NCBI GenBank assembly: GCA_963575745.1
Contig: CAUYUJ010003636.1
Span: 1 to 64,000, forward strand
Length of the DNA: 64,000 nucleotides
Source: Prorocentrum cordatum
Lineage: Eukaryota; Sar; Dinophyceae; Prorocentrales; Prorocentraceae
Reading direction: 5' to 3'
Shown piece after piece: positions 30,920 to 41,799 of this stretch. The stretch's first letter is position 1. The number at the start of each line of letters is the position of its first letter. The notes beneath the pieces were generated by a model. That model was not told the origin of the DNA. It searched no databases and worked only from the letters and a program-made list of their open reading frames with translations. The position numbers and the translations under genes are program-made.

Positions 30920-32285
30920 CCGCCACCGTGCGTCGAGGCAAGAAGTGGAGTGTTCCCCAGGTGTGTAGAGAGCCCTGTACTCTGTATCCAGTATTGAAAT
31001 AAAATGTTTTCCACGAAGCAACAGCTAATTGAAGAAGACTCTGCAGCGCATCGACGAGAGATGAATGTCCTTTGTTTCAAACTGCGGCACCGAATACACT
31101 GAGGAGGGATCCTCTACCACGGTCCAAGCCGAGCGTGCCGAGGGAGGAGCGGCAGAGTTTCAACGTCTTTTCGAGGGTGGACGGGTGGCCCAGGACGGAG
31201 ACTAGGACAGGAGGAGACGGCGGACGGCGACGAAACGGCGGACGGTGGGGAGAGGAGGGGCGGATAAACGACACTAGCAGACAATCTGCTGAACACCTGA
31301 GCCCAAGCTACATGAACGACCACGCAAACTTAAAAACACATCTAAAATTGTAGGTAAGGCCAAAGACCTGGATATATGGCGAAGTGGCTCGAACAACGAC
31401 GCAGCTCCGAAGAGGCGAAACTGGAATAAGTGTCACACATGCTGCACAAACTCAACGCTGGAGGAGGGAGGAACAGCAGCAGCAGCAGCAGGAGAGCAGC
31501 AAAGCAAAGAAAACACCGACACATTCTACAATCGCATCGCCACAAAAACCAAGGAGGCCGATTGGCAGGCCAATAGGCCGCCCACACAGCGTCCAGAGCG
31601 AAGAGGAAACTATTCGGGGCACCTGCATGCCGCCACCAGCGCACCAGCGGGGAGGCGAGGGCGAAAGGAGGGAGGCGGGGTGGGGCAGACCAAATCTTGA
31701 ATTCCCGCCGCACATTTCGCCGACTACCAGCCCGCCAGAGTCCAGATCAGGAGCTCTGGGTGGCCGAAGTCGGGGAAGAGCGAAGACGACAACATAAGAG
31801 GTGGCAAAAAACGGGCCAACCCCAGCAAGGCTAGCCAGCGCTCCGCCACCGGGAGGCAAGGGCGGGAGGAAAGAGACGAGAGGGGGAGCAGTACGCATCG
31901 TTTGCGACGCACTCGCGAAACGCCAGGTGAGACTGCCGCCAATGACTATCCATAAATCGTCTGCTCGGCGCTCAGCGCCGCGGGATCGACGTGTCACGGA
32001 CTCGGTGCGTCGTAGCCGCAGCAAGGTGGCAAACCAGCGGCTCGGAAACTTGACGGTCCAAAGCCGCGGGCGACGCCGGGAATGGAGGGAAGGATGGAGG
32101 GAGGGAGGGTGCAAAGGACGGGGACAAATGCGCACACCAACTGCGCGCCTCGGGGCAGCGGGGTCGCGTTGTCCAGCTGGCCTGGACCAACACCTCGGCA
32201 CCGCCATTCGAAGAAGGGAAGGCAGAGGGAGGAAAACGGAGGGGCGACAGCGGTCTGTCCAGCGAGCGCCGCCGTTTCACGTCGG
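30920..32285. other. No supported gene
   Basis: Unique sequence. AATAAA occurs at about 30998 but no gene leads to it. A short CAG run (about 31471-31490) and GA-rich stretches (31200-31260, 32080-32110) are the only notable features. Overlapping open frames on both strands show no domain. Confidence 0.5.
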
Positions 32286-32289
32286 GTCT

Positions 32290-33560
32290 TCGAGCGCAGA
32301 GAAAAAAAACTGCTGACCGGTTCGCTCTTGCACGCCTCTTTGAGCGCAACCGCGAAAAAAGACCCGGCCTCAAATCTCGAGATGGCGCGATGCCGGACAG
32401 CCAAATGAGCCTTGTACAAAGCGTAAACGCAGCACGCTCGAACCAAAGCTAGATGCTAGATCGGCATGTGCACGCGCACTGCCAATCTAATCAGAGCCCG
32501 TCGGAACAGACAGACCCAGCAAATTGCTCAGACAGTGCGAATCCGGAAAGCGAGCGAGAGCTCATTGCTCCGCGCACCACCTGTGATACCATCCACAATT
32601 TGCGTAATGCTTGATGCAGTCGCTGCCGTGGACGCTGCCGAAGACGCATGGCCCCCGCGTTTGACATCTCCTGGCCGTGAACCAACCGTTGAAGAATGTG
32701 CGCAAGGCAGTCTTAATTGAAGAATGTCGCGGCGAAAAATATCGCGGCGACGTTGCCGCGTCAAAGTCGCAGGGGTTCGAGACCAAGCCAGGAGGCGGTG
32801 GCATCTGCGAAGGCAGCTCGAGACCTTCCCCGCCCGGCCACGCTCGAAGGCCCGAGCGAACCGGAGCGCGACTCCGAGTCGGTCCTCTGGCGTCTCTGCG
32901 GACGGCCGGCGCAAGCTCGTTCCAGGTTGCGGCCGACCAGCCGCATCGCGGCCTGTCGGTGGGCGAGCCTCTGGATGCGGGCGTCCTCGGGGCGGCCCCG
33001 CAGCCGCTGGCGTGCTCCAAGTTGGCCCAGCGCTCGAAATCTTCACGGCGCAAAGCTTGCTCTGGCATGGGGCGCAGATGCTCCAGCGGCCGCTACAGGG
33101 GCTGCCAGGAGAAGATCGCCGCCAGGTGAGCCGACTGCTCGGGCTTGCAGGCCAGCGCGCAGCAGGACATGTGCCTGTCCAGCTGCTCCGAAGCATGGCG
33201 GTTAAGGTCTGTGCGGTCAGGGCGCGAACGGGCGCTCGCCGAGGCGTGAGCATGTTCGTTCTGATGCATCTCGTCGAAGCCGAAGACGGCCCCCGACCGA
33301 AAATGGCGCTCTTCACCTAGGTCCGGCCCCCAACAGCGCGCCGTGGTCGCGGACTGCGCGCCGGTCTCCTCATCTGCGCACTTGAAGTCGCCACCCAGCA
33401 CTGTTTCCGCGTTCCTTGACGGGACAAGGCGGCCAGCGATTCGAGCTTGCAGGCAGGCGCGGAGGCCTGGGGAGCTCGTGCACCTGGCGCGTTCCTGCGG
33501 GCGAACGTCGCAGAGGTTCGTCTCCGCGGGTTCAGCCCCCGCACGAAAGTAAGCCGCCGC
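32290..33560 (-). pseudogene. Retroelement remains: endonuclease plus RT C-terminus, RT core missing
   Basis: From the right: RNAETVLGGDFKCADEETG (GDFN-like catalytic box GGDFKC, near 33375-33410), FGFDEMHQNEHAHASASARS, SRPDRTDLNRHASEQLDRHM (matching the IDR block) and LACKPEQSAHLAAIF (the Ser-x-His region), then a stop. Further left KTALRTFFNGWFTARRC (32653-32708) and CVFGSVHGSDCIKHYANC (about 32600-32652) match the C-terminal NGWCTxRRF ... C...D.IEHYxxC motif following RT in this element type. Then, in another frame, VYALYKAHLAVRHRA. Between endonuclease and this motif only about 300 bp remains, with no SAPGPDG, motif A or ADD box. Internally deleted and frameshifted. Confidence 0.6.
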
Positions 33561-33967
33561 CGAGTCCAGGGCCCCTATGTCACCCCAAAGGGACAGCTTG
33601 GCAGCTCGACCTTTTCCAAACGACAGCCCAGGCCGGGCCCGCGTCGAAATAGGCGAGGAACGAATTCCGGACTACGGCGCCCACGCCCGCGTGCCCCGTG
33701 GTCGGGCCAGGTGCCCGCCAGCCCGCGCAGCCCGTCGACGCGCGGCAAGGGACATGGTCCCCCGCCGCGCCGTGAGCCTCCGCCACCGGAAGCACGTCCA
33801 TCATCGGCATGAGGTGGCTCAAATATTCCATCTCAGCGTTCCTCCGTGCCAGATCGGAAACAAACAGCGCCCGCGCGCTCCGAGTGCCCGGCGCCGCGCC
33901 CCCCCGCAATGGCCCGAGGCGCCGAGCAGGCGAAGCCGCGGAGGGCGCCGGAGCAGATGGCAGCCTT

Positions 33968-34490
33968 TCAGGGATAGCAGCAGGGGAAACCTCGCCCAGG
34001 GCTCGCCGTAGACGGAACCGACGGCATATGTCCACTGGAACGTCTTCTTGGCGCCCTGCCTGCTGGGCATAATACCCGGGCCGGGAAGCACCCGTGGGGA
34101 ATGCGAAAAGGGGCAACTCCCGGCGGCAATCGGTCGCCGTCGGATGCCAGCAGCTCCGCCGCAGCAGGCGAAGAAGATGCGGCCGTGGAGAAACTCTCGA
34201 CCGGCATACCCCTGAAGAAAACGATGCTGGCGTCGATGATATAGCCGAGGATATGGCCGATGGGCAGCACGTCGTGGAAGGAAAATAAGAAGACACAAAT
34301 GAACAGGGCGCTGAAACAAGCGCGCATAACGGAGACGTCGCTGCAAGCATTGAACTCGGCGTCAATGAAGCGGGCAACCGGATAGCAGGCGAAGGAAAGC
34401 ACGGAGACGCACCAGAGGAATATGAAGGTGGCGTTGAAGAAAATGGCGTCGCATGCGGGTGCATGCGCGAGAGACCCATGCCAGGGCGGC
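33968..34490 (-). CDS. Coding-like stretch with hydrophobic segments, unknown
   Basis: A minus-strand frame reads ACDAIFFNATFIFLWCVSVL, SFACYPVARFIDAEFNACSD, CFSALFICVFLFSFHDVLPI and GHILGYIIDASIVFFRGMP. Two or three hydrophobic stretches could be membrane spans. Composition is unlike the Arg/Ala/Pro frames that GC-rich noise gives here. Another frame across the same bases is Ser/Pro-rich and less convincing. No family recognised. The stretch lies upstream, on the same strand, of the retroelement remains at 32290-33560 and may be unrelated host sequence or its lost 5' part. Confidence 0.35.
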
Positions 34491-34609
34491 CAGCGCGACC
34501 CGGCCCGGCCTCGGACGGGAGGGGCCGCATGACGTCCATGACGAGAAATCCGCTCGCGCCCATGCAGTCGAACATCACGATTCGAAAATGAGGCGCAAGG
34601 CCACCGAAG

Positions 34610-35230
34610 TGTCAATCGCCATCGCGGGGGCGGGCCGACACTATGCCCGCCGCCGCGCCCCGTTCCCCGCCCCCTGGTTCAGGTCGAAGCGCTCGTCCAC
34701 CAGCTCGATGCCGATCTTGGTGTGGCCCATGGCGACGACCTGCCCGTGGAACGCACCATGCGCCCTGGCGACCTCGCCCACGTCCCGAAGGAGAAAGCGA
34801 ACTCTGCCCCCCACCCCGCCGCGGATCTGCGCAGGCACGCGCTCCCCCATGCGAGAGCGCCTTGGCCTCTTGCTTCGCAGAGATGGCGAAGCCCGTGGAC
34901 GAGGCGAGGTGCCCCATGCGGAGATTCATGACCTCCCTGTCCTCCTTCCCGAGCTCGCCGCGGACAGCGATCTCGGTGAGGTGGTCGATGGCCGCGGGCT
35001 GCTTGTGCGCTTTCCTGCGAATGGCCGCCGCAGCTGCCCGGGTAGCCGAAGGGGTGGCGACAAGGCGTCCGCCTCGGGAAGGCTTCCACCGCAGCCTCGA
35101 AGCAGCGGGCGCCGGGTCAACCGCCAGCACGTGGCCCGTTACCTCGACCCACGTGCTCCTGGAAGCGTCCGAAGGCACCAGCGCCAAGGACTGGCTTGAG
35201 GCCAGCGTCTGCGTGCACAGCGGCCACAAA
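34610..35230 (-). pseudogene. Coding-like stretch, unknown, with a frame change
   Basis: The right part reads STWVEVTGHVLAVDPAPAAS, then LTEIAVRGELGKEDREVMNL and GHLASSTGFAISAKQEAKAL in one frame. Near 34850 the coding signal passes to another frame reading MGERVPAQIRGGVGGRVRFL, then LRDVGEVARAHGAFHGQVVA and MGHTKIGIELVDERFDLNQG. Both halves have balanced composition. One frameshift or an intron separates them. No domain recognised. Confidence 0.35.
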
Positions 35231-35357
35231 TGGGCGAGGCCCCTCGCATTGCTAACGTCCAGAATGATCGTATCCGGCGCAGCGCATAGCCCATGCGAGC
35301 CGTAGCCGGTGGTAGGGTGGAGGCGAGGACGAAGCGCCCGAACGACGAGGTTCTTGT

Positions 35358-35990
35358 TCAGCTCCGCGTAATGACGGGATAGATACCGTCAACGCACACA
35401 CGTGGGACCTCGACGGAAAGACTCGGACTGCGCCGCGGGTTACGCCAGACGATGCCCTGCGTCTCCTGGGACTCCAGCTTTCCAGCGAAGTGCACCACGC
35501 CCTGCACCCGAAGGTCAAAAGTCATGGGGGTGACATCGTGAAGCTGGAGAAGAAGTGGGCGGTAGTCGAGCATCGCCGAACGGGCGCTGGCCCCCGCGAA
35601 GGCAACCGTGAAAACCGCCATGCCCATCTTGACGTGCCGCGAGGGGGCCGAATCTGCCGATATCATCTCCAGCGGATGGTCCGATAACTCGCAACGACGG
35701 ACTAATGGCGCCCAGCTGTTTCCAAGAAGGGGGCGCCACTAGTTGTCCACCACGTTCGCGACGGAGCGCGCGCTCTTGAAGGGGGGGATGGAGGAGACGA
35801 AACGGAGCGAGGCTGGTCGAGGACCAGCGGCAGCCCGGCGGAGCAGCGACCCTAAGCAGCGTGAGGTGGCATTGGTGTCCTCCGGGACCCAAGCGATCAC
35901 GTGCTGATCGGCGAGTCGAGCCCATGCGCTATCGTCCCCCATCTCCAACATCCAATATTGAAATAATCTGATTGGGGCAGGGAACCTCAA
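35358..35990 (-). pseudogene. Coding-like stretch with one in-frame stop, unknown
   Basis: A single minus-strand frame carries QYWMLEMGDDSAWARLADQH, IAWVPEDTNATSRCLGSLLR and FVSSIPPFKSARSVANVVDN, then TAG (35739-35741), then LSDHPLEMISADSAPSRHVK, MGMAVFTVAFAGASARSAML, DYRPLLLQLHDVTPMTFDLR, VQGVVHFAGKLESQETQGIV and EVPRVCVDGIYPVITRS-stop at 35358. Continuity across the stop in the same frame supports a once-functional protein. It starts at the edge of the decamer repeats at 35995. No family recognised. Confidence 0.4.
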
Positions 35991-35994
35991 ATCT

Positions 35995-36560
35995 CAAACC
36001 TTCTTGGCGGTCCCGCGCGCCCCCAAGCGTCCTCGCATGACTTGTCCAAGCGCTCGGGGGCCCCCGTGCGGGCCAAGATAGCCCAAGAGGCCCCCAAGAC
36101 GGTCCAAGATGGCCCCGAATCGACCCAATATCACTCCAAGACGCCGAAGATGGCCCGCGAACGCCCCAACAGGCCCACAAAACGCTCGAAGAAGGTTCCA
36201 AGAGGCCCCCCCAAAGAGCCCCAAAGAGCTCACCTTCTCGCGCTTTCGACGCTCCAAGACGCCCCCCAGATCGTCCCAAGACGGCCCAACAGCCCCCCAA
36301 GGGTACCCCCATTTGGCCCAAGTTGACCCCGACGGCCCGTGAGGCCCCCAAGACGGTCCAAAGGGGGGCCCAACGGAGGTCCCAAAGAGGGAACACTAAC
36401 TGACATTTCGAGCCCTTCGCCCCAAAATTGCCCCCGAGACCGCCAGCAAACCCCAAGAGGCGCGTCAATAATGCCCAAGACGACCCATAAGGCCCCCAAG
36501 AGGCCTCTAAGACGGTCCAGAGGTCCTCCAGGAGGGCCCGAAGAGACCAAAATCGCTCAT
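35995..36560 (+). repeat. CCAAGA-type decamer repeat region
   Basis: Repeats of CCCAAGAGGCCCCCAAGACG, CCAAGATGGCCC and variants on the plus strand. It ends at an A/T-rich core GACCAAAATCGCTCATTG near 36545. No gene. Confidence 0.88.
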
Positions 36561-36639
36561 TGTTCCTAAATGCTTCAAGGATGTTGGCATGTGTGTCTTC
36601 TCGCCATTCCGACGGCTCAAGACGGCCCAAGAGGTCTCT

Positions 36640-36935
36640 TCATCTTCCTCTTCATGTTCATTTTCCCCCACGTGTTCCCCGAAAGCTTTCCAAACCGATT
36701 CGGGGAACACATGGTCCGACAGCTTGGCAGGCCTCTGGCCACAACGTTCGGCCACATAGGCGTTTCCGAAAGGGCAGGGGGCGGCGGTGATTCGCCGTAG
36801 GCGTGTTCGATCTGCCGCCCCCTGTGTGCTTGCCACAGGGGTGCCCGGCGTGCTAGACCCTATCGATTTTGGTTCTTTGAGAAAACTCCCAAGGGTTTCG
36901 GCCCGTCCCGCCGGGGTCCCGGAAGGTCCGGAAAC
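36640..36935 (+). repeat. Nested-hairpin dispersed repeat, copy 1
   Basis: Palindrome GTGTTCCCCGAA (36672-36683) with TTCGGGGAACAC (36699-36710). Then TTCGGCCACATAGGCG, then a nested hairpin at 36777-36822: outer GGGGGCGGC paired with GCCGCCCCC, inner CGCC-GTA-GGCG. Then CCTGTGTGCTTGCCACAGG, another stem-loop, then GGGGTGCCCGGCGTGCT and TTTCGGCCCGTCCCGCC. The same order recurs at 38501-38835. Confidence 0.75.
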
Positions 36936-36964
36936 CACCGCAAACCACCCCAACGTCCATAAAA

Positions 36965-38500
36965 AGCAAGACGCTTCTAGATGGCCTCTAAGATGGTCAG
37001 GTTGGCGCAAGATGGTCTCCAAGATGGCCCAAGATAGTCCAAGTTGTCCTCCAAGACGACCCAAGAGAGTCCAAGATGCCTTCAATTTCGTCCAAGAAGC
37101 CTGCACGACGGCCCAAGATGACTCTAAAATGGCCTAAGACTGCCCAAGAGGTCCCAAAGAGGCCTCCAAGAGCTCCTCCAGGACGGTTCGAAAGGGTCAA
37201 AATCATTGATCTCCTTTGGCTTTTGAAAGATGTTCGCATGTTCTCTTTTCAGCTCTCCGACGGCCCAAGACGGCCCAAGACCCCAACATCGCCCCAACAG
37301 CGCCCAAGAGGCCTCCAAGATGGCACCATGACAACCAAACGGGCCCCCAAGGGGGCCCCAAGAAGGCCGCAAGACGGCCCTAGAGGCCTCGAAGACGCCC
37401 AAGATGGCGTCCAAGACGGCTAAGATGGCCCAAAGATGCACCCAAGACGGCCCAATATTGCCTCAAGACGGCCCTATAAGCCCGCAAGAGGCCTCCAAAA
37501 CGGCCAAAGAGCCCTCCAAAACGTTCCCCAGGAAGGCCCGAAAAAGGGTCAAAATGACTGATTTCCCTTGAATGCTTGAAGAGTTTTCTCATTTTCGTTT
37601 TTTTCTGCTCTCCGACGGCCCAAGACGGCCCAAGATGCCCCCAACATCGCCCCAAGAGCGCCCAAGAGGCCTCCAAGATGGCCCCATGACAACCCAAGAG
37701 GCCCCCAAGATGGCCCCAAAAAAGCTCCGAACGGCTTAAGAGGCCCCCAAGACGCCCAAGATGGCCTCCAAGACAATCAAGATGGCCGCCAAGATGGCTC
37801 CAAGACGGCCAAGATGGCCGTCAAGACGGGTAAGATGGTAAGATGGCCCGAAGAAGCGCCCAAGACCGCCCAAGAACCCTCCAACATGTCCTCAAGGAAG
37901 GCCCGGCAAGGCCAACATCATTGTTTAGCATGTGGCTTTTGAAGGAGTGTTGCATTGTTCTTCTTTTCAGCTCCCCGACGGCCCAAGGCGACCCAAGAGG
38001 CCCCCACCATCGCCCCAAGATCGTCCAAGAGGCCTCAAGATGGCACCATGAAAGCCCAAGAAGCCCCCAAGAGGGCCAAAGAAGGCCCCAAGACGGCCCA
38101 AGAGGCCCCCAAGACGCCCAAGATAGCCTCCAAGACGGCCAACATGGCCTCCAATGTGCATCCGAAACGCCTAAGAAGGCCTCCAAAATGCACCCATGAC
38201 GGCCTTAGACTGCCCAACAGGCCCGCAAGAGGCCTCCCAGACGGCCCACGGGCCCTCCAAGACGTCCTCCAGGAAGGCCCGATAAATTGCCAAAATAGCC
38301 TCCAGACGGCCAAGATGACCTTCAATATGCCTCCAAGACGGCCAAGATGGCCTCCAAGACGGCGAAGCTGGCCCCAAGATGCGCCCAAGACTGCCCAAGA
38401 TGGCCTTAAGTTGGCCCAAGACGGCCCAAACGGCCCGCAAGAGGCCTCCCAGACGGCCCACGGGCCCTCCAAGACGTCCTCCAGGAAAACCGAAAGCTCG
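36965..38500 (+). repeat. CCAAGA-type decamer array with about 360-bp higher-order units
   Basis: About four units, each ending in an A/T-rich core followed by a pyrimidine run and a fixed block: GGGTCAAAATCATTGATCTC ... CTCTTTTCAGCTCTCCGACG (37193-37265); GGGTCAAAATGACTGATTTC ... TCTGCTCTCCGACG (37548-37618); CAACATCATTG ... TTCTTCTTTTCAGCTCCCCG (37912-37978). Between cores are CCAAGATGGCC, CCAAGACGGCC and CCAAGAGGCCC repeats. No protein-coding signal. Confidence 0.88.
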
Positions 38501-38835
38501 GAAACCGCCTGGTCCGATAGTTCGCCCGACTCCGTGTTCCCAGAAAGCTTTCGAACCCCACTCGGGGAACGCGTGGCACGATTTGTTGGTCAAGCTCAAA
38601 CCCAACTTTCGGCCACGCAGGCGCTTCCAAAAAGGCAGGGGGCGGCGGTGATACGCCGTAGGCGTCTTCGATCCGCCGCCCCCTGTTGATTTATCACAGG
38701 GGTGCCTGGCGTGCTGGATTTTGTACGTTATGGCTGTGGTTCTTTTCCACAAGAACTCTCCCCTGGGGTTTCGGCCCGTCCCGCCAGCCACCCGAAAAAG
38801 GGACCGCAATCGCGCATAACGTCGGGAACAATCCT
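38501..38835 (+). repeat. Nested-hairpin dispersed repeat, copy 2
   Basis: Matches copy 1 in order: CGTGTTCCCAGAAAGCTTTC with a weaker right arm CTCGGGGAACGCG, TTTCGGCCACGCAGGCG, nested hairpin at 38638-38683 (outer 11-bp arms GGGGGCGGCGG and CCGCCGCCCCC perfect, inner ACGCC-GTA-GGCGT), CCTGTTGATTTATCACAGG, GGGGTGCCTGGCGTGCT, CTCCCCTGGGGTTTCGGCCC. Outside the hairpins identity is clearly lower. Confidence 0.75.
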
Positions 38836-38839
38836 TCAA

Positions 38840-39540
38840 GACGGCCCAAGATGGCCTCCAAGAGGTCCTCCAAGGGTCGATTGGCCTTGGCGGGGAAGGC
38901 GGAAGCCTATCATGAAGTTAAGATGGGAGAGCCCAGGGGGACCTTTTTTATCATAATATGCACTGCTAACGTGCCGGACGCGTTCTGAAGGAACACGGCA
39001 GCGGGCAGGAAATACATCCTAGACTCACTCACGCACGAAAATATTATCATGTCTGTGTTTGGGGCACCGGCGAGTATGATGCTCCTCCTGTCTTCTGGCC
39101 CCTCTTCTGTGCTATCTCCTGCATGCCGACTCTGGTATCATCTGCATGATGGCGCAATCGAACTGCATCGTTCGCCATCTGTGTCTGCGCCACAGCGTCA
39201 CACCATCGATCGTACGGATCGTAGCTGTCTGAAGCCATATGCCGATTACTCGCCATTTCCACAGTGTCTCCAAATACACATATGTTCTTTCACAATGATA
39301 ACTCACTCGATTCTTCCAAACGTTTCCAACAATCGATTGATACACTTTTCGTCAACACGTCACACGGACATCCCGGGTACCCACAAGATGCAACACAATC
39401 GATTGATGTGCTTCGATATTGTCACGAAGGGCTTGCACTCCTCATTATAAGTGTGTCTCCGTCGGTGACGATATCTCTTGCGCCGCAAAAGCGTCGTATA
39501 CACATTGGGCATACAATACTCGAACGCGTTTTTTTATGTT
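38840..39540. other. No supported gene
   Basis: A short CCAAGATGGCC tail to about 38880, then unique sequence. The A/T content is nearer balance at 39100-39480 (for example ATCGATCGTACGGATCG), with no recognisable frame or motif. Confidence 0.5.
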
Positions 39541-39689
39541 CGGCGGTGACAGGCGTCATGGGGGGGGGGGAGGGCAGGGGGGGGTCTGACGTGACGCCCC
39601 CCCCGCCGAGTGGCTCTGGCACCACAGCCGCGCCCGCGCGCACGACGCGACGAGCGACGAGCGACGAGCGACGACGACGACGCGAGCAG

Positions 39690-40035
39690 CATGTAAGTGG
39701 CGATCTGCCCATTGCGCCTGTGTACACCACAACGCTCGCGTGCACCACACCGCGCGTGTGCACCACAGCGTCTGCGTACACCGCAACAGCCGTGTGCAAC
39801 GCACCGCCCGTGTATACCACAATGCTTGGGAGCACTACGGCGCCGGTGTACATACACCGCAGCAGCCATGTGCAACACAACGCCTGTGTACACCGCAGTG
39901 ATTGCGTGCACCGCAGCGCCTGTGCACGCCACAGCGCCTGTCCACACCGCGGCATCCGCGTGCAATGCAGCGCTGGTGTACACCACAGTGCCTGCGTGCA
40001 CAAGACAGGTAGAAGGAGCATGTACGTCAGGATCT
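39690..40035 (+). repeat. Large inverted repeat, left arm (minisatellite)
   Basis: Starts CATGTAAGTGGCGATCTG and continues as degenerate units of about 15-30 bp such as TGTACACCACAGCGCCTGCG and TGTGCAACGC. Its reverse complement makes up the right arm. GACGAGCGACGAC repeats lie just outside (39645-39690). Confidence 0.75.
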
Positions 40036-40096
40036 GCTGCGGACAATTAAACGCCACGCCCGGAAAGTTTTGATAATCGAATGCGACGTGTTTCCC

Positions 40097-40152
40097 TCCC
40101 CCTCCTCCTCCTCCTCCTCCTCCTCCTCCTCCTCCTCCTCCTTTTCCTCCTT
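40097..40152. repeat. CTC microsatellite
   Basis: CTCCTC run in the spacer between the two inverted-repeat arms. The remaining spacer (40036-40432) has no recognised gene. Confidence 0.95.
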
Positions 40153-40432
40153 CTTACCCCCTGTCGTGCGGCTTGGCGTTGCAACGCACGTGCGCATCTC
40201 AGCGTGCACCGCAGAATGGTCGATTGAATCGGTCCATTTGGTTCTCGGACGGGCAGTTTCGCTGGAACCTCCTGGACGCAAGTGGGAGTTAGGGTGATGC
40301 GGGCGGACTCGGGGGGGCTCGTAGATTCCAGCGGCGCTCCTTTGTCCATGAGGATTTGGTTTCCTCCATTGTTTTGTCTGGAATCCACACGCGCTCCATT
40401 TTGTCACATGGGTCCCTTCTGAAATTCTATAC

Positions 40433-40745
40433 ACAACAGTGGTGCTGTGTTGCACACGGCTGATGTGGCGCACACAGGCGCCGTGGCGTACACAGGCACT
40501 GCAATGCACGCAAGCATTGTGGTGTACACTGGTGCTGTATTGCGCACGGCTGATGTGGGGTACGGGGGCGCTGTGGTGTACACAGGAACTGCTGTGCCCG
40601 CAGGCACGGTGGCACAAACTGAAGCTGTGTTGCACGCGGCTGTTGTGGTGTACGTCGGCGGCGTGGTGTACACAGGCGCTGCGGTGCACGCGGGCACTGT
40701 GATGTACAAGGGCGTTGTGGTGCATATCGCCACCTACATGTTCGT
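40433..40745 (-). repeat. Large inverted repeat, right arm (minisatellite)
   Basis: Units such as GGTGTACACAGGCGCTGCGG and TGTTGCACACGGCTGATGTG, the complement of the left arm, ending CATATCGCCACCTACATG, which pairs with CATGTAAGTGGCGATCTG of the left arm with two mismatches. GACGAGCGACGAAC repeats follow at 40885-40940 in the same orientation as on the left, so that outer part is a direct repeat. Confidence 0.75.
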
Positions 40746-41375
40746 GCGACCCGTCCTCCGTCAGTCGTAAGCGTTCCCAAACGCCGCCGGCGCGACGCAT
40801 GACGTCATCGACCCCCTCCCCCCCCAAATGATTGCCGTCATCGGCCCGGGCCAAAAAACAAGCTCCAGCCGCGTCCGCGCGCACGACGACGATGAGCGAC
40901 GAGCGACGAACCACGAGCGACGACGACGGACGACGACGACGCCTGCGGACCAGACACCTGTCCGGATTCCTACGCGGACACCTACGCGGATCCCAATGCG
41001 CACGGCGGCAGTGCCCGGAGCGCACTGGGGGGGGGAGCGTTACGTCATTGGGGGGGGGGCGGGGGTCATGACGCCCGTCGTGCCCCAAGCAATAAAGAAA
41101 CGGGCTCCTGCATGATTTTCTCATCCCCGTTATCGCGAAAACTGGCGACAACAAAGTGTGGCGTTTTTCGGCGCCCTCCTGGCCGAAGAGCCCCCCGCCG
41201 TCAACATGCAGTACCGGCGAAAACGGACGCGTTTGAAAATAGTTCTCTTCCTCGCCCAGCGCGTTGACAAACGCGCACAACATCGACATGAAAACCCTGC
41301 CGACCGCAAGCGCCGGACGGGGCGGACACATCGCGCTCCCCATGCGCAGAGCAGCCGATATCGGACTCCACAAGG
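40746..41375. other. No supported gene
   Basis: GACGA-rich stretch (40880-40950), CCTACGCGGA short repeats (40960-41000), G runs near 41025-41065, then unique sequence. Minus-strand frames show no motif. Confidence 0.5.
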
Positions 41376-41412
41376 AGGAGGAGGAGGAGGAGGAGGAGGA
41401 GGAGGAGGAGGA
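41376..41412. repeat. GAG microsatellite
   Basis: GAGGAGGAG run of about 37 bp, followed to about 41465 by GA-rich sequence. Confidence 0.95.
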
Positions 41413-41799
41413 AGGAGGGAAAGGGCGAGGAACACGAGGGGAGGGAGGAGGAAGAGGAGACAAAAGAACACCCAAATGGCGAATGATACGAAAACCCTGT
41501 GCAACATATCGACCTGGAAGGATCCCCGAACAGCAAAACAGCAGACAGCAAGAAGAACAGGGAGGAGAGGGAGGGGGAACGGACGCATGTCTCAGCGCAC
41601 ATGGGCGGCAACGACCACCCGTGAGGCCCGCGCGTGGCCGCGGACGAACTCTCGGGTCACCTGCGTCAGCGCGGCCGCCGTCGAGGGAGCCTCGCACGAG
41701 CTATGTCGAACCGTGCAGTGTAGCTTGTGGACCGCCGCTGTCCGCACCGCTCGCCGCACAAACACCTACTCGGCGACCCCACTGGGTCCACTTAACAGC

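Noticed and set aside
36777-36822. tRNA gene or tRNA-derived SINE
   Set aside because: GTGTTCGATC resembles a T-arm, but no D-arm or anticodon arm of proper length fits between the outer stems.
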